This document shows, in pieces, positions 43,494 to 52,700 of a stretch of 64,000 nucleotides of DNA. The position numbers were made by a program, and so were the translations under genes. Numbering within the stretch: position 1 is the stretch's first letter; every line of letters starts with the position of its first letter. The notes under the pieces are model-generated. The model was not told the origin of the DNA. It did not search any database and was given only the letters and a program-made list of their open reading frames with translations. Source of the stretch: an uncultured Streptomyces sp. Lineage in GTDB: Bacteria; Actinomycetota; Actinomycetes; Streptomycetales; Streptomycetaceae. The stretch spans positions 124,001 to 188,000 of the forward strand of contig NZ_CANLBS010000016.1 of NCBI RefSeq assembly GCF_947488945.1, read 5' to 3'.

Positions 43494-45224
43494 GTGACGA
43501 CGAGGGGCACCTCAGAACCGGTGGAAGAAGAGGCCGCGTACGCGGACGAGCTACCGGTTCGGCGCAGAAGGCCGGGGAACGTCGTCGTCACGTGGATGAC
43601 CACGACCGACCACAAGACGATCGGCACCCTTTACCTGGTCACGTCGTTCGCGTTCTTCTGCGTCGGCGGCATCCTCGCGCTGGTGATGCGCGCCGAACTG
43701 GCCCGCCCGGGCCTGCAGATCATCTCGAACGAGCAGTTCAACCAGGCGTTCACGATGCACGGCACGATCATGCTGCTGATGTTCGCGACGCCTCTCTTCG
43801 CCGGCTTCACCAACTGGATCATGCCGCTGCAGATCGGCGCTCCCGACGTGGCGTTCCCGCGGCTGAACATGTTCGCCTACTGGCTGTACCTCTTCGGCTC
43901 GATCATCGCCGTGGGCGGCTTCCTCACCCCGCAGGGCGCCGCCGACTTCGGATGGTTCGCCTACTCGCCGCTGTCGGACGCGGTCCGCTCGCCGGGGCTG
44001 GGCGGAGACCTCTGGATCATGGGTCTGGCCTTCTCGGGCTTCGGCACGATCCTCGGTTCGGTCAACTTCGTCACCACGATCATCTGCATGCGCGCGCCCG
44101 GCATGACGATGTTCCGGATGCCGATCTTCACCTGGAACGTCCTGCTGACCGGTGTGCTGGTCCTGCTGGCCTTCCCGGTCCTCGCCGCGGCGCTCTTCGC
44201 GCTGGAGGCGGACCGCAAGTTCGGCGCCCACGTATTCGACGCGAGCAACGGCGGACCGCTGCTGTGGCAGCACCTCTTCTGGTTCTTCGGCCATCCAGAG
44301 GTGTACATCATCGCGTTGCCGTTCTTCGGCATCGTCACCGAGATCATCCCGGTCTTCAGCCGCAAGCCGATCTTCGGTTACATCGGTCTCATCGGCGCGA
44401 CCATCGCCATCGCCGGCCTCTCGATCACCGTGTGGGCCCACCACATGTACGTCACCGGCGGAGTCCTGCTGCCGTTCTTCTCCTTCATGACGTTCCTCAT
44501 CGCGGTGCCCACCGGGGTGAAGTTCTTCAACTGGATCGGCACCATGTGGAAGGGCTCCCTGTCCATGGAGACCCCGATGCTGTGGTCCGTCGGCTTCCTC
44601 GTGACGTTCCTCTTCGGTGGTCTGACCGGCGTCATCCTGGCCTCGCCGCCGATGGACTTCCACGTCTCGGACACGTATTTCGTCGTGGCGCACTTCCACT
44701 ACGTCGTCTTCGGCACCGTGGTCTTCGCGATGTTCGCCGGATTCCACTTCTGGTGGCCGAAGTTCACCGGCAAGATGCTGGACGAACGGCTCGGCAAAAT
44801 GACGTTCTGGGCGCTGTTCGTGGGCTTCCACGGCACGTTCCTGGTGCAGCACTGGCTCGGCGCCGAGGGCATGCCCCGCCGCTACGCGGACTACCTCGCC
44901 GCCGACGGCTTCACCGCCCTGAACACGGTCTCCACCATCTCGTCCTTCCTTCTCGGCCTGTCGATCCTCCCCTTCCTCTACAACGTGTGGCGGACGGCCA
45001 AGTACGGCAAGCAGGTGGAGATGGACGACCCGTGGGGCTACGGCCGCTCGCTGGAGTGGGCGACGTCCTGCCCGCCGCCGCGCCACAACTTCGTCACCCT
45101 GCCGCGGATCCGTTCCGAGTCCCCGGCGTTCGACCTGCACCACCCCCAGGTGAGGGCGCTCGAAGAAGCGGTCAACCGTCCCGACACGTCGGTGACCGTC
45201 GCCCCGGGCGACAAGCAAGCCTGA
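43494..45224 (+). CDS. ctaD: Cytochrome c oxidase subunit I, stand-alone copy
   Basis: A 576-aa haem-copper oxidase subunit with 12 membrane spans. Haem a ligand region FTMHGTIMLL (near residue 82), CuB ligands HPEVY (near 266, His-Tyr crosslink) and HHMY (near 314), and haem ligands VVAHFHYVVFG (near 396) are all present. GTG start with AGGAG eight bases upstream. No ctaC, ctaE, ctaF or qcr genes are here, so it is an additional subunit I, followed only by a small membrane protein on the same strand. Confidence 0.95.
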   Translation: MTTRGTSEPVEEEAAYADELPVRRRRPGNVVVTWMTTTDHKTIGTLYLVTSFAFFCVGGILALVMRAELARPGLQIISNEQFNQAFTMHGTIMLLMFATPLFAGFTNWIMPLQIGAPDVAFPRLNMFAYWLYLFGSIIAVGGFLTPQGAADFGWFAYSPLSDAVRSPGLGGDLWIMGLAFSGFGTILGSVNFVTTIICMRAPGMTMFRMPIFTWNVLLTGVLVLLAFPVLAAALFALEADRKFGAHVFDASNGGPLLWQHLFWFFGHPEVYIIALPFFGIVTEIIPVFSRKPIFGYIGLIGATIAIAGLSITVWAHHMYVTGGVLLPFFSFMTFLIAVPTGVKFFNWIGTMWKGSLSMETPMLWSVGFLVTFLFGGLTGVILASPPMDFHVSDTYFVVAHFHYVVFGTVVFAMFAGFHFWWPKFTGKMLDERLGKMTFWALFVGFHGTFLVQHWLGAEGMPRRYADYLAADGFTALNTVSTISSFLLGLSILPFLYNVWRTAKYGKQVEMDDPWGYGRSLEWATSCPPPRHNFVTLPRIRSESPAFDLHHPQVRALEEAVNRPDTSVTVAPGDKQA

Positions 45225-45283
45225 CGCAGACCGTGGGCGGCCGCCCTCGTGGGCGGCCGCCACGCCCACGAGAGGAGGACGGC

Positions 45284-45622
45284 GTGCACGACAAGGACTG
45301 CGCCCGGGGCCTGGCCCGGATGGAGGGCTACCTCCTGTGGAACGCGGAGATCGAGGACGCCCGACGCCGGGCCACCCGCCTGACCGACCAACTGCCCTGG
45401 CTCACCAGCGCCCAACGCGAGGACGTCGAGCGCGTCTACGTCGCCGACCGCGCCGCGGCCTCGCGGGAGACGCTGACCCGCATCGCCGAACGCGCGGCCG
45501 AACTGCGCGGCGAGTACACCGCACGGTACGAACAGCTCCGGATGCGCTGCGTCGCTGCGACCCTGGTGGCCACGGCCGGCCTCGGCGGCACCGGAGCCGC
45601 GCTGGCCGTGCTCGCCCGCTGA
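45284..45622 (+). CDS. Small membrane-anchored protein linked to ctaD
   Basis: A 112-aa protein: a soluble helical part (MEGYLLWNAEIEDARRRATR, VERVYVADRAAASRETLTRI) and one C-terminal membrane span (LVATAGLGGTGAALAVLA). GTG 45284 has GAGGAGG six bases upstream, 59 bp after ctaD. Similar proteins accompany orphan ctaD genes in Streptomyces, and the link is by position. A role in oxidase assembly is only a guess. Confidence 0.8.
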   Translation: MHDKDCARGLARMEGYLLWNAEIEDARRRATRLTDQLPWLTSAQREDVERVYVADRAAASRETLTRIAERAAELRGEYTARYEQLRMRCVAATLVATAGLGGTGAALAVLAR

Positions 45623-45630
45623 GCCCCGTC

Positions 45631-45665
45631 GGTGCCGGGGCGGCCCCCGCGGCTGCCCCGGTGCC
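45631..45665. terminator. Terminator hairpin
   Basis: A 15-bp stem with a few G-U pairs (45631-45645 with 45651-45665) and a 5-base loop lies between the convergent ctaD-partner and FUSC genes. Confidence 0.6.
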
Positions 45666-45677
45666 CTGCCCGGCGGC

Positions 45678-47516
45678 TCAGCCGCGTGCCCCGCGGGCCG
45701 TGTCCAGCGCGCACAATTGCGCGTGCAACCGGTCCGCGTGGCCCGGCGGCAGCCCGGCGCCACCGTCCCGCGGCTGAACCGCGCACGCCGTCACGGTGTC
45801 GATCAGCCGCTCCAGCGCGTCGGCGAACGCCTCGGCGTCCGAGACGCGCCCGGCCAGCGGCGGGAGCTCGGCCGCCGACAGGTCGACCGCGGTCCGCGCC
45901 ACCGCGAGCGACCGGTACGCGTCACGGCGCAAGGCCCAGCGCCGGTCGAGATCCTCCGGGTGGTCCAGCACGTGCCGCAGATAGCGGTGGGCGGCTTCCT
46001 CCGCCTCGCCCAGCGCGGCCCGCACCGAACGCCCCCGCAGACCGGGCAGCGGCAGGTGGCCGATCACCAGGACCAGTCCGCACGCCAGCAGCGACTCGAC
46101 CACCCGTCCGACGGCCGCCGGGGGTTCCCCCGACAACAACACCAACGACAGCACCAGCACCGTCACCACGGCCGTCTGGGCCGCGAAGTGCCGGGTGGCG
46201 AAGGGGATCAGCGCTCCGCACACCGCGACCGCGGCCACCGCGGGAACCGGTGCGGGCAGCGGGCCGATCAGAACCCCGAAGACCAGTGCGCCGACCACCG
46301 TGCCCGCCGCCCGGCACAGCACCCGCGAGGCGAGCGGACCCAGATCGGGCTTGACCAGGAACACCGCCGTCGCGGGCAGCCAGTACCAGTGGTCGTGGCG
46401 CAGCGACAGCGCCACCGTCGTGCTCGCCGCGCAGCACAGGGCCACCCGCACCCCGTACTCCAGGCCGGCCGCGCCGAATGCCCGCCGCAGGAACGGGGCG
46501 AGCCCGCCCCGGCCCCGGGTCCTGAGCCGACGTCCCTCGCGGCTGTCGAAGTCGGCCGCGGCCCGCAGCAGGGCGTCGTCCAGCGCCCGCAGCCCGGCTC
46601 CCTCCCGCACCGGCGCGGGCAACGGCCCGCAGGAGCCGCCGCTCAGCACCGCCCCCGCCAGCCGCTCCGGTCCCTCCGCGATCCGGTCGGGCAGCGGGTC
46701 ACCCGCCCACGCCAGCGCCGTGGCGGCCTCCGCCAGCGGCAGCGACGCCGCGTACTGCGCGTGCAGCCTGCGCTCGGCCGCCGAACTCGCGTGACGGCGC
46801 AGCCGGGTCGCCGACAGCGCGTCCTGGGCGTGATCGAGGGCAGCGGTCAGCGCCGCCCGCCTGGTCGGCGCCTGCGCGCTCCCAGCAGCGCGCAGCAGCT
46901 CCGCCACCGCCCGGTACACCGCCGCCACCGCCTCGCGTTCGCCGTCGAGCCGGTACGGTCCGGACGCCGCGGGGGTTCCGGGTGACGGCAGTACGAACCG
47001 CAGGACGAGCAGCCAGCCCGCGCCCGCCAGGAAGAGCCCCGCCCGGACAGGACCCGGCTCGGGCAGCGGCATCCCCGCCCCGATCACCGCGGCCACCAGG
47101 AGTTGGGTCCCACAGGCCGAGGCGACCGGGCCGGTGGAGCTGAGTGCGCCCGCCACCAGGCCCAGCGCCCCCAGCGCCGTCGGCAGCACCCACGGGGGTC
47201 CGCCCGCACCGGCCGTGGAGACCCAGGTCCCGACGAGCAGCCCGGCGGCCCCCGCGGTCGCCGGCAGGCCGAGACGGGTCACCGCGCCGCGGCGGCTTCC
47301 GGGACGGTCGTTGATCCCGGCCAGCATGGCGCCGAGCGCGGCGGGCACCCCCACGGACGGGCGTCCGGCGGCGACGGCCACCAGCAGCGGGAGCACGGCG
47401 AGCGCCCCGCGGACCATGGCGCCCCGCGGCAACGGGCCGCGCTGGGCGCGCAGAACATGGGTGAACCAGCGGGGGAGGGGCGCGGAGAAAGCCGGGGAAG
47501 CGAGGCGTCGGAACAC
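45678..47516 (-). CDS. FUSC family membrane transporter (aromatic acid exporter-like)
   Basis: A 612-aa protein with two hydrophobic halves (about residues 30-165 and 330-460), each followed by a soluble helical domain, as in FUSC/YccS/aromatic acid exporter proteins. The second bundle begins YGVRVALCCAASTTVALSLRHDHWYWLPATA, the FUSC signature. GTG 47516 (VFRRLASP) has GGGAG upstream; the frame extends further but without initiation signals. It likely exports organic acids; substrate not known. Confidence 0.87.
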   Translation of the reverse strand: MFRRLASPAFSAPLPRWFTHVLRAQRGPLPRGAMVRGALAVLPLLVAVAAGRPSVGVPAALGAMLAGINDRPGSRRGAVTRLGLPATAGAAGLLVGTWVSTAGAGGPPWVLPTALGALGLVAGALSSTGPVASACGTQLLVAAVIGAGMPLPEPGPVRAGLFLAGAGWLLVLRFVLPSPGTPAASGPYRLDGEREAVAAVYRAVAELLRAAGSAQAPTRRAALTAALDHAQDALSATRLRRHASSAAERRLHAQYAASLPLAEAATALAWAGDPLPDRIAEGPERLAGAVLSGGSCGPLPAPVREGAGLRALDDALLRAAADFDSREGRRLRTRGRGGLAPFLRRAFGAAGLEYGVRVALCCAASTTVALSLRHDHWYWLPATAVFLVKPDLGPLASRVLCRAAGTVVGALVFGVLIGPLPAPVPAVAAVAVCGALIPFATRHFAAQTAVVTVLVLSLVLLSGEPPAAVGRVVESLLACGLVLVIGHLPLPGLRGRSVRAALGEAEEAAHRYLRHVLDHPEDLDRRWALRRDAYRSLAVARTAVDLSAAELPPLAGRVSDAEAFADALERLIDTVTACAVQPRDGGAGLPPGHADRLHAQLCALDTARGARG

Positions 47517-47840
47517 GGAACTCCCGTCCGTACGCGGGACCCCTACGGGGCCCGTACGAGGAAACGGAACGTGCCTGCGGACGCCTTCGGCCTGGCCGGA
47601 AGCCCAGGATAGGACCCGGCCGCCACCGGACCCGGCCCCGGCACGTTTCCGGCGTGTGAAACCTCGCCGCGGCGCCGTCCCGAGCCGGCCCGGCGCCCCC
47701 GGCCGGACGGCGGCGGCGGAGGCGCGATCCACCGGGATTCCACCCGCGACGCGGACCGGCGGACGCGACGCGGCCGGGGTGCGGTGGCGGGACGGCGCCC
47801 GGCACCGCACCCCGGCCGTCGAAGCCGGGGGTCCGGTGGC

Positions 47841-48032
47841 TCAGCCGCGCGGCGGATTGTCCCGGTCACCCTCGCCGAACTGCTGCTTCGCCTTGTCCTG
47901 GGCCTTGTCGACCTGGCCGCGGTACTTGCCCTGCGTCCGGTCGTCGACCATGTCGCCCGCCTTGTCGACGCCCTTGCCGGCCTGGTCCTCGTGCCCCTTG
48001 AGCATCTTCTTGATCTTGTCCATCGCCGACAT
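47841..48032 (-). CDS. CsbD family stress protein
   Basis: A 63-aa hydrophilic protein (MSAMDKIKKMLKG, GKYRGQVDKAQDKAKQQFGEGD) of the CsbD/YjbJ type, produced under general stress in many bacteria. GGAGAGGA precedes the ATG. It is close upstream of the FUSC gene on the same strand, 324 bp away, and divergent from the small ORF at 48191. Confidence 0.9.
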   Translation of the reverse strand: MSAMDKIKKMLKGHEDQAGKGVDKAGDMVDDRTQGKYRGQVDKAQDKAKQQFGEGDRDNPPRG

Positions 48033-48190
48033 GTCCGATCCTCTCCTCGCTGTCCCCCCGCCCCCACCAGGTAAGCGGTGACCGCCCCGGTCCGCATCCT
48101 CAGGGCCCCGGCCGCGGAAGACGCTCGGCCCGTCGCGTGTGAAGGGCGGTGGGATGGGCAGATACCGGTCACCTACAGGAGGTGATGGCA

Positions 48191-48289
48191 GTGGGCCGCA
48201 TCCAGATCGTTCGTCGCCCCCAGACGCCCCCCACCGGGCCGCCCCCGCTCGACCTGCGCACTCCCTCGGGCCGGCCCCTGCCCTACTGA
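48191..48289 (+). CDS. 32-aa proline-rich small protein (unknown)
   Basis: GTG 48191 is preceded at five bases by AGGAGGTGA (48177-48185), a perfect match to the 16S anti-Shine-Dalgarno. The 33-codon frame encodes a basic, Pro-rich peptide starting VGRIQIVRRPQTPP and ending SGRPLPY, then TGA. A 13-bp perfect terminator hairpin follows 22 bases after the stop. It is flanked by divergent CsbD and co-directional aldO. Together these signs support a real small protein. No family recognised; no modification enzymes are nearby to suggest a RiPP. Confidence 0.6.
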   Translation: MGRIQIVRRPQTPPTGPPPLDLRTPSGRPLPY

Positions 48290-48311
48290 CCGGCCGCGCC
48301 GCCCGGACGGA

Positions 48312-48345
48312 CCGCCCGGAGCCCTTGCTTCCGGGCTCCGGGCGG
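48312..48345 (+). terminator. Terminator hairpin after the small ORF
   Basis: CCGCCCGGAGCCC (48312-48324) pairs perfectly with GGGCTCCGGGCGG (48333-48345) over an 8-base T/C-rich loop, downstream of the 32-aa ORF and before aldO. Confidence 0.75.
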
Positions 48346-48451
48346 CCCGCTCCCGGGTTCATGCCCCGGCTGGGCTAACGTTGATCCCCGCGGGTCCTCC
48401 GCGACGCTCCTCCCGGACGGCGCAGGGACGCCGCGGGAGAGGAAACCTGTC

Positions 48452-49720
48452 GTGACACCCGCTGAGAAGAACTGGGCCGGCAATGTGACCTACGGGGCAC
48501 GCCGCCTGCACACCCCGAGGTCCCTGGCAGAACTCCAGGAGATCGTGTCCGGGGCCACGGCGGTCCGCGCGCTCGGCACACGCCACTCGTTCAGCACCGT
48601 CGCCGACGCCCCCGGCGACCTGGTCTCCCTCGCGGAACTGCCCGCCACCGTGGAGATCGACCCCGAGGCCCGCACCGCCCGGGTCGGTGCCGGACTTCGC
48701 TTCGGCGAGATGGCCGGCACCCTGCACGACGCGGGTTTCGCTCTGCACAACCTCGGTTCGCTGCCGCACATCTCCGTCGCCGGCGCCTGTGCCACGGGCA
48801 CCCACGGCTCCGGAACCGGCAACCGCTCGCTGGCCGGAGCGGTCCGGGCCCTCGAGCTCGTCACCGCCGACGGCAGCCTCACCACCCTGCACCGCGGCGA
48901 CCCCGACTTCCCGGGCGCCGTCGTCTCGCTCGGCGCCCTCGGCGTCGTCACCCGCCTCACCCTGGACCTGGTGCCCTCCTTCGATGTCCAGCAGTGGGTC
49001 TACGAGGACCTGCCGGTGGACGAGGTCCGCCGCGACTTCGCCGGCGTCCTCTCCGAGGCGTACAGCGTCAGCTTGTTCACCACGTGGCAGGGCGGTCCGC
49101 TCGACCAGGTGTGGCTCAAGCGGGCCGTCGGCGACGACGGGCCCCGCACCGCCCCGCAGCGCTGGCGGGGAGCCAGGCTCGCCGACGGACAGCGCCACCC
49201 CGTGCCCGGTATGCCGCCTGCCAACTGCACCCGCCAGGACGGCGTGCCCGGCCCCTGGCACACCCGGCTTCCGCACTTCCGCCTGGAATTCACCCCGAGC
49301 AGCGGGGAGGAGCTCCAGTCCGAGTATTTCGTGCCCCGCGAGTCGGCCACCGAGGCGTTCCACGCCCTGGACCGCATCAAGGACCGGATCGCCCCGCTGC
49401 TCCTCATCAGCGAGATCCGCACCGTCGCCGCGGACGACCTCTGGCTCAGCCCCGCCCAGGGCAGGGACTCCGTCGCCTTCCACTTCACCTGGGTGCCCGA
49501 CACCGCGGCGGTCACCCCCGTGCTGGCGGCCATCGAGGAGGCGCTGGCGCCCTTCGGCGCGCGCCCCCACTGGGGCAAGGTCTTCACCACCCCCGCCGAG
49601 GACCTGGACCGGCTCTACCCGCACCTCGACGACTTCCAGAAGCTGGTGGCCAGGACCGACCCCCACGACGTCTTCGGAAACGCCTTCCTGCGACGCTGCT
49701 TCCCGCGCCTCCGGGCCTGA
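48452..49720 (+). CDS. aldO: Alditol oxidase-like FAD-dependent oxidoreductase
   Basis: A 422-aa VAO-family flavoenzyme closely resembling S. coelicolor AldO, which oxidises xylitol and sorbitol with oxygen. The His of GTRHSF (residue about 44) matches the covalent FAD attachment site. LGSLPHISVAGACATGTHGSG and VVSLGALGVVTRLTL form the FAD domain; NCTRQDGVPGPWHTRLPHFR, SSGEELQSEYF and PHWGKVF (catalytic Lys) form the C-domain. GTG start with GAGAGGAAA upstream. Also related to L-gulono/D-arabinono-lactone oxidases, which are a less likely assignment. Confidence 0.9.
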   Translation: MTPAEKNWAGNVTYGARRLHTPRSLAELQEIVSGATAVRALGTRHSFSTVADAPGDLVSLAELPATVEIDPEARTARVGAGLRFGEMAGTLHDAGFALHNLGSLPHISVAGACATGTHGSGTGNRSLAGAVRALELVTADGSLTTLHRGDPDFPGAVVSLGALGVVTRLTLDLVPSFDVQQWVYEDLPVDEVRRDFAGVLSEAYSVSLFTTWQGGPLDQVWLKRAVGDDGPRTAPQRWRGARLADGQRHPVPGMPPANCTRQDGVPGPWHTRLPHFRLEFTPSSGEELQSEYFVPRESATEAFHALDRIKDRIAPLLLISEIRTVAADDLWLSPAQGRDSVAFHFTWVPDTAAVTPVLAAIEEALAPFGARPHWGKVFTTPAEDLDRLYPHLDDFQKLVARTDPHDVFGNAFLRRCFPRLRA

Positions 49721-49759
49721 CGGGGACCGGGTTGCGCCGCAACGACCCCGTACTGCTCC

Positions 49760-50758
49760 TCAGCGGAGCGAGCTGCCGTTCGGGCCGCCGTGCTCACCGG
49801 CCCGGCGGCGCCCGGCGGACAACGGGGAGAGCTGTTCGACCAGAGCCGCCAGCTCCTCGCACGCGTACTCCGTCTCGCGCACGATGGTGTTGTGCTCGGT
49901 GACCATGGCGGACAGCAGCAACGACGTCAACGTGACACAGCCGTTGAGCACGGCAAGGTTGAGCGTCATCTCCAGCCCGCTGAGACTCTCGAACGGTCCG
50001 GCACGGTCGGTGCCCGCGACGACCGCGAGAACCGACACCAGCAGGGCGAAGGGGGCGCTGCCGGGGAGCTGGAACCGCAGCGCCGCCCACACGAGGACGG
50101 GGAAGACGGTGTAGAGCATCGACAACGGGCTCTGCGTCGCGCCGACCGTCACCACCACCGCCACGACCGCCAGCAGGGACGCCTCCACCCACCGGTCGGA
50201 CCGCTGCGGCAGCCGGAAGCGTCCCGCGACGAGCAGCAACGGCGTGATCACGAGGACGCCCATCACGTCCCCCGCCCACCAGCACGCCCACACCTGCCAG
50301 AAGAGGCCCGACGGGAGCTTGTCGCTGAACAGCAGCGTGAGGGTCCCGAGAGTCGCGCTGACGAGCATGCCGGCGAAGGCCCCGAGGAAGACGAGGGTCA
50401 CCCCGTCCCGGAAACGCGCCAGCTCCTTGCGGAACCCCACCGCCCGCAGAGCCCCGTAGGCGCACAGCGGCGCCAGCGTGTTGCCCGCGAGCACCCCGAT
50501 GTTCGACACGTGGAACGAGCCGCCTGCCGCGTACACGGCACACAACGCACCGAGCGCGATGGCCGGCCAGATCCGGCCGCCGAGCAGGAGGAGCGCCCCC
50601 AGAGCGACCCCGGTCGGCGGCCACAGCGGCGTCACCACGGACCCATCGACGACGACCTGCCTGAGCAGACCGAGCCTGCCCGACAGGTAGTAGGCGACGG
50701 CGACGCCCAGTACCTGCATGACGTACACCGACCTGCTGAAGGGTTTTTCACTCGGCAT
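49760..50758 (-). CDS. MASE1-domain integral membrane protein without output domain
   Basis: A 332-aa membrane protein with about eight to ten spans matching the MASE1 sensory domain (VAYYLSGRLGLL, VTPLWPPTGVALGALLL, GNTLAPLCAYGAL, FWQVWACWWAGDVMGVLVITPLLL). MASE1 usually precedes kinase, GGDEF or phosphatase domains; here only a short helix (TIVRETEYACEELAALVEQL) follows. It lies 121 bp downstream of a SpoIIE phosphatase on the same strand, so sensor and output may be separate polypeptides. ATG 50758 is chosen; an in-frame GTG at 50776 is possible. Confidence 0.88.
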   Translation of the reverse strand: MPSEKPFSRSVYVMQVLGVAVAYYLSGRLGLLRQVVVDGSVVTPLWPPTGVALGALLLLGGRIWPAIALGALCAVYAAGGSFHVSNIGVLAGNTLAPLCAYGALRAVGFRKELARFRDGVTLVFLGAFAGMLVSATLGTLTLLFSDKLPSGLFWQVWACWWAGDVMGVLVITPLLLVAGRFRLPQRSDRWVEASLLAVVAVVVTVGATQSPLSMLYTVFPVLVWAALRFQLPGSAPFALLVSVLAVVAGTDRAGPFESLSGLEMTLNLAVLNGCVTLTSLLLSAMVTEHNTIVRETEYACEELAALVEQLSPLSAGRRRAGEHGGPNGSSLR

Positions 50759-50879
50759 CACCCCGTCATCAGACACCGCTCGGGGCGGCGGGCGGCCGAG
50801 ACACGCACAACCCGGTGACGTTGCGTCACGGCCCCCACCGCGGCGCTCCGACGCACCACCCGGAGACGCACGGGCCGGA

Positions 50880-51752
50880 TCAGCGGCCGGTACGGCCGCG
50901 TCGGTCCTCGTGGCGCAGCACCAGCACCGCCGCGTCGTCCTCGTGGCCCGTCGCCTCCGCCGCGCCGAGCACCCGGTCCGCGAGCTCCTCCGCCGAGGCG
51001 TGGACGTACGTGCCGACCAGGCGGCGCATCCGGTCCAGACCGTCCTCGATCGACAGCGACGGACCCTCGACCAGACCGTCCGTGACCAGCACCAGGCTCC
51101 CGGTCCGCTCGAAGCGGCGCGTCGTGACCGGGTACACCGCGCCCGGCGTGATGCCCAGGGGCACGCCCCCCTCGTCGTCGGTCAGGCCGGAGCTCCCGTC
51201 CACCGTCGCCCACACGCTCGCCACATGGCCCGCCCGGGCGGACCGGATCTCCCGGGTCACCGGATCGAGCCGCGAGAACGTGCACGTCGCGAACAGGTCC
51301 GTGTCCACCGTCAGCAGCAGGTCGTTCGTGCGGTGCAGCACCTCGCCGGGATCCGAGGTGCTCGCGGCTATCGCCCGCATCGCGATCCGCACCTGCCCCA
51401 TGAAGGCCGCCGCCTCGACGTCGTGCCCCTGCACGTCACCGATGGCGAAGGCGAGCGCCCCGTCCGGCAGCATGAACCCGTCGTACCAGTCCCCGCCGAT
51501 GTCCAGCCCGTTCCGGGCGGGCGCGTACCGGGCGGCGATCTCCAGGCCGGGAAGCGACGGCAACGTGGCCGGAAGCATCTTGCGCTGCAAGGCCTCCGCC
51601 AGCTCCACGCGGGCCTGATGCAGTTCGACCTCCTCGCGGGCGCGGGCCGTGAGGTGATGCAGCGTACTCAGCAGGTCCTCGGCGCTCGCCGATCGTGAGG
51701 TCCGACGCCGATTCATGAGCTGCTCCGCGGTGCGACTGAGTTTTCGCAGCAT
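50880..51752 (-). CDS. SpoIIE family PP2C-type protein phosphatase
   Basis: A 290-aa protein: an N-terminal coiled-coil-like helix (ARAREEVELHQARVELAEALQRK) and a complete PP2C-SpoIIE domain with GGDWYDG, IGDVQGHD, VTDGLVEGP and HEDDAAVLV metal-binding sites. It would dephosphorylate an anti-anti-sigma factor. ATG 51752 has AGGGAGG seven bases upstream. First gene of the pair with MASE1. No anti-sigma genes adjoin. Confidence 0.92.
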   Translation of the reverse strand: MLRKLSRTAEQLMNRRRTSRSASAEDLLSTLHHLTARAREEVELHQARVELAEALQRKMLPATLPSLPGLEIAARYAPARNGLDIGGDWYDGFMLPDGALAFAIGDVQGHDVEAAAFMGQVRIAMRAIAASTSDPGEVLHRTNDLLLTVDTDLFATCTFSRLDPVTREIRSARAGHVASVWATVDGSSGLTDDEGGVPLGITPGAVYPVTTRRFERTGSLVLVTDGLVEGPSLSIEDGLDRMRRLVGTYVHASAEELADRVLGAAEATGHEDDAAVLVLRHEDRRGRTGR

Positions 51753-51855
51753 ATTTCGCCCTCCCTTCCGTGGCGACCCGGGGAGGCGGGGCGGCGACAG
51801 AGTGGGGATCACCCACCTGGTTGCCAGGGGCGGCGCGCGCTGATGGACTGTCCGG

Positions 51856-52512
51856 ATGCGTACAGGCGTGCCCGCCCTGTTCCGGGCGCTCGACCGGTTC
51901 CACGCCGCCCGGCCGTGGGACCACAACGCGCATTACCACCGCTGGATCCTGCGCCGGCTCCCGGCCGGGACGGGCGCCGCACTGGACGTCGGCTGCGGCG
52001 CCGGCGACCTCGCCAGGCTGCTGACCGCGCGTGCCGCCCCGGTCCTGGGCATCGACGCCGACCCCGCCGTCCTGGCGCGGGCCCGCGCCCTCACCCCGCC
52101 GTCCGTCCCGGTGACGTACGAGCGGGCCGAGGCCCCCGCCGGGATGCCGGAGGGCCCCTACGACGCCCTCACCTGCGTGGCCGTCCTGCACCACCTGCCG
52201 TTCACCGAGGCACTCGAAGCCTTCCGCAGCCGGCTGGCGCCGGGCGGCACCCTCGTCGTGGTCGGGCTCGCGCGCGCCGACACCCGCGGTGACCGGGTGC
52301 TCGGCCTCGCCGCCCTCGTGCTCAACGTCGCCATGGCCCTCGTCAAGAACAAGGGCCGCCGAGCACCGAGGCCCGCCGCGATGACCGCGCCGGTAGCACC
52401 CGCCACCTTGACGTTTTCCGACATCGCCCGCGAGGCCCGCGCCGTGCTGCCCGGAGCCCGCCTGCGCCGACGCCTGTTCTGGCGCTACACCCTGGTGTGG
52501 CGCGCCCCCTGA
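51856..52512 (+). CDS. Class I SAM-dependent methyltransferase
   Basis: A 218-aa type 11 methyltransferase: AALDVGCGAGDLARLLTA (motif I, near residue 42), VLGIDADPAVL, DALTCVAVLHHLPF and LAPGGTLVVVGL. The C-terminal part (FSDIAREARAVLPGARLRRRLFWRYTLVW) is typical of a common actinobacterial subfamily. ATG 51856 lies 103 bp from the divergent SpoIIE gene. Acceptor unknown. Confidence 0.87.
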   Translation: MRTGVPALFRALDRFHAARPWDHNAHYHRWILRRLPAGTGAALDVGCGAGDLARLLTARAAPVLGIDADPAVLARARALTPPSVPVTYERAEAPAGMPEGPYDALTCVAVLHHLPFTEALEAFRSRLAPGGTLVVVGLARADTRGDRVLGLAALVLNVAMALVKNKGRRAPRPAAMTAPVAPATLTFSDIAREARAVLPGARLRRRLFWRYTLVWRAP

Positions 52513-52700
52513 GGCCCTCGCCGGGAGGGCCGGTGGCGTTCCGCCGGAGGTACGTGTTCGCGGCGGACGGGCAGACGCCGACCTCCGACTCCATGCTGCG
52601 GTTCCGGGGGTGCGAAGAGGTCGCGCGACCTGGAGACCGACGGCTACGTGTGCGGGACGTGCGCGACGCACCGGACGGCCCGGGAAGGAGTGATGTGTCT

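Noticed and set aside
48191..48289. RiPP precursor peptide
   Set aside because: No leader/core pattern and no modifying enzyme, protease or transporter next to it; kept only as an unknown small protein.
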